From the NCBI GenBank assembly GCA_023431285.1, contig JAEYXN010000321.1:1-8475 (forward strand): a DNA stretch of 8,475 bases, in the 5' to 3' direction. The position numbers and the translations under genes were made by a program. A model generated the notes under the pieces. The model saw nothing but the letters and a program-made list of their open reading frames with translations, was not told the DNA's origin and did not search any database. The DNA comes from Bacteroidota bacterium (GTDB lineage Bacteria > Bacteroidota > Bacteroidia > Cytophagales > Cyclobacteriaceae). Shown here piece after piece: positions 6,409 to 8,475 of the stretch (position 1 is the stretch's first letter; every line of letters begins with the position of its first letter).

Positions 6409-8475
6409 CTACTTATTCTCTGTATCATTTGCCTTAAATAATTCCTTAAGCGTGTCATAGTCGCGCACATAGATTACCCCGGCACCCGTTTCGATAAGGT
6501 CTCCATCGATCATATCGTAGTTGCTATTTCGAAAGCCCGTCACCCTCAGTCTGCCATCCTCAGTAAGTTTATATTCCAGAGCAAGATCTCCTATGAAATC
6601 TGTAATCGAACTTTGTTCTTGTTGTTGTCCCTCCAGATTCACGTTACCGGAAACTTTCACAATAAGTCGATCATTCATTAATGACTTCGAAAGCCCCAGC
6701 TGTAGATCTGTCTGAGCGGCACCTCCCTGAGCGGCATCCTCGTATGATTTGAGGTCGAATGTCAACTCAACTCCTTTCACGTTTGACGAGAGTCGGTTGA
6801 GTTGTTCAGTAAGGAGCTTGCTCACACTCTTTCGTGCAGATCCGGCAAGGGTTCCGCCTCCTTCGCTTTCGAAAGGATTATCAGAAATAAAACGTTTTAA
6901 TATCAGCAGGGCAAAAACTTGTTTGTTGAGATCAGACTCGCGCTGGTTGATATCCTGAAGCAACGGATAGACGCTGCCGTTATACTCGTTACGATGCCGT
7001 TCTGGCATATCAAGCCGGAAACTCACTTCCGGAAACAAAAGCTCTCCTTTCAGGATGAGGTATACAAGGAATGGAGTTTCTTTCTTATATATATCATCGA
7101 CATCACCCCCCGATGGCGCGACGAGATCAATCGGTGAGGTCTCCACAGTATAAATTGCGCGAATGTCCATTTGACCATTCAATGGATCTCCTGTCCAGAT
7201 AATAGTGCTTCCTTTGTCGATAACAAAATTCCTTTTCACAAATCGGGCAAATGACAGATCATAAGTCCCCTCCGAAATCTCATAACGACCTGATAATTGC
7301 ATGTCTCCCGTGGGATCCATATGAAGGGTTAAGGTGGAGTTGCCTCGCACTGATAGCTTGTCTCCTGTAATCGGGTCGATGACAACATTAAACTTCTCCT
7401 TGTCCGACAATTCGATGTTAGCAGTGAGGTCCATTCCAGTGAAGCCGACCTTCACCGTATCTTTAGGATCAATACTCTTCATGAACGGATCGTTCACCGC
7501 ATCCTGATCGATAAACACAACGATCCCTTTCTGCTCCATCACACCTTTCTCCGACTGCGGAACGACATAGGTGACGTCGCTGTTCTCCGAAAGGCTTACA
7601 TCCATTCGAATCACCGGCTGAAAACTGTTCCCCGTTATAGTCGCGGTTGTATTTAGCCACGCCTTTCCATAAAACAGGTCGTTGTCATTCTCCGTGGTAT
7701 TTATCAGCTGAAAATTATTGGCCTTAAGATTCAAGCGAAGATCGAAACCACCCTGAGGATTTGAAGAAACCAAACCATCGATTGATGCCTTGTTTCTTTT
7801 GCTGTCCATTATTTCGAACTTATCAAAAACCAATTCATCATCCCGAAGGAAGATACTTTCATTTGCAATTTGGAAGTCTGTATTGGTAAACGTCGAGTGA
7901 AACTTTACTTCCCGGAAATTGAGTTTACCAAACATCTCCGGGTCTTTTGTTTTCCCCTGAACGGTAAATTCTCCTGTTAAACTCCCCGTAAGTTTCTTCA
8001 ATTGCCCCATAGCCAACGGCTCAGCTATAGCAAGGTTCAAACGCGCGAGCTTTGCACGTATCAACATATCCGGATCGGCGTCGCTGCCTACAAACCCGTC
8101 AGCCGAAAGGTCCGCATTTGTTCCCCGGAGATCAAGCTTGAAATTCATCGGAGTATTCGCATCTTTCGTCATATTGAAGGCGAGATTACCCCACTCCTGT
8201 TCCAGTATCTCAAGTTGATTGATCTTTAGCTCCGTTTCGAATGCGCCTTCACGAGCCGACGCGAGCATCAGCTCACCGTCGATCAAACCACCAAGGGGTG
8301 TGGTGCCCTCCACCAGACTCGTGATATTCTTTAAGTCAACGGCATTAAAAACTAATGACAAAGTGGAATCGGCATTATTTTTCTTTAGCATAAGGATCCT
8401 CTGATCGCCGTTCCGAATCAGGAAGTTATTCGGATCCAATCCCCGATCCGTAAACCGAAGTGAATTATATAAAGG
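6409..8475 (-). CDS. tamB: TamB, C-terminal part (cut by window edge)
   Basis: 688 codons are visible; the frame is open to the right edge, so the N-terminal membrane anchor and most of the beta-groove lie outside. TamB proteins are AsmA-like: an inner-membrane anchor and a long hydrophobic beta-taco spanning the periplasm, docking on TamA/TamL and thought to carry lipids. The visible part shows repeated beta-strand segments typical of the groove, then the conserved DUF490 domain: G-R-Y-E-I-S-E-G-T-Y-D-L-S-F (around 7280-7235), G-S-T-I-I-W-T-G-D-P-L-N-G (around 7220-7180), and F-A-L-L-I-L-K-R-F-I-S-D-N-P-F (around 6920-6875). The C-terminus has K-G-V-E-L-T-F-D-L-K-S-Y-E-D (around 6780-6740), V-S-G-N-V-N-L-E-G and V-I-Y-V-R-D-Y-D, the typical Bacteroidota ending. 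tamL starts 1 nt downstream, so the two genes are almost certainly co-transcribed and translationally coupled. No frameshift was seen. Confidence 0.94.
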   Translation of the reverse strand, partial: PLYNSLRFTDRGLDPNNFLIRNGDQRILMLKKNNADSTLSLVFNAVDLKNITSLVEGTTPLGGLIDGELMLASAREGAFETELKINQLEILEQEWGNLAFNMTKDANTPMNFKLDLRGTNADLSADGFVGSDADPDMLIRAKLARLNLAIAEPLAMGQLKKLTGSLTGEFTVQGKTKDPEMFGKLNFREVKFHSTFTNTDFQIANESIFLRDDELVFDKFEIMDSKRNKASIDGLVSSNPQGGFDLRLNLKANNFQLINTTENDNDLFYGKAWLNTTATITGNSFQPVIRMDVSLSENSDVTYVVPQSEKGVMEQKGIVVFIDQDAVNDPFMKSIDPKDTVKVGFTGMDLTANIELSDKEKFNVVIDPITGDKLSVRGNSTLTLHMDPTGDMQLSGRYEISEGTYDLSFARFVKRNFVIDKGSTIIWTGDPLNGQMDIRAIYTVETSPIDLVAPSGGDVDDIYKKETPFLVYLILKGELLFPEVSFRLDMPERHRNEYNGSVYPLLQDINQRESDLNKQVFALLILKRFISDNPFESEGGGTLAGSARKSVSKLLTEQLNRLSSNVKGVELTFDLKSYEDAAQGGAAQTDLQLGLSKSLMNDRLIVKVSGNVNLEGQQQEQSSITDFIGDLALEYKLTEDGRLRVTGFRNSNYDMIDGDLIETGAGVIYVRDYDTLKELFKANDTENK

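Noticed and set aside
6408..6470. Longer tamL start at 6470
   Set aside because: It lies inside tamB and adds 21 residues before a complete lipoprotein signal peptide that begins naturally at the ATG pair 6407/6404.

Overview
The window looks like a chromosomal segment of a Bacteroidota bacterium, probably a Cytophagales- or Chitinophagales-like environmental lineage; the order is a guess. The evidence is a TamL-type lipoprotein member of the BamA/TamA superfamily next to a TamB, a small protein family typical of Bacteroidota that often carries the misleading name 'phosphoribosylpyrophosphate synthetase', mostly absent Shine-Dalgarno sequences, and one near-consensus Bacteroidota promoter (TTTG-N20-TnnnTTTG). 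No rRNA, tRNA, CRISPR array, transposase, integrase or phage gene was seen.

Layout. (1) Positions 1-1263, minus strand: a tight gene run reading DUF4142-like lipoprotein, then the small 'PRPP synthetase-like' protein, then a YihY/BrkB membrane protein that runs off the left edge. The lipoprotein gene stops at an in-frame TAG, but the same frame continues for 27 plausible codons to a tandem TGA-TAA just before the next gene. (2) Positions 1340-1563, minus: a 54-residue DUF1328/YtjA membrane protein followed by a strong UUCG hairpin terminator. (3) Positions 1564-1776: a divergent intergenic space in which I could assign no promoter with confidence. (4) Positions 1777-2057, plus: a tiny lipoprotein with a clear ribosome binding site and its own UUCG terminator, whose U-tract shares two bases with the stop codon of the convergent topoisomerase gene. 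(5) Positions 2056-3153, minus: a complete type IB DNA topoisomerase. (6) Positions 3190-4053, plus: an MscS-family mechanosensitive channel, divergent from the topoisomerase across only 36 bp. (7) Positions 4041-8475, minus: tamB (C-terminal 688 residues, entering from the right edge), then tamL, whose start lies 1 nt after the tamB stop. The 3' ends of tamL and the channel gene overlap by 13 bp.

How the genes fit together. TamB and TamL form the envelope translocation/assembly module that bridges inner and outer membranes. The left two thirds collects small genes often linked to general or envelope stress (YihY, DUF4142, DUF1328, topoisomerase IB, MscS). Calling this a stress cluster is inference from family content, since no shared regulatory site was found. 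I did not find a convincing undescribed system. The most notable item is the in-frame amber codon in the DUF4142-like gene.
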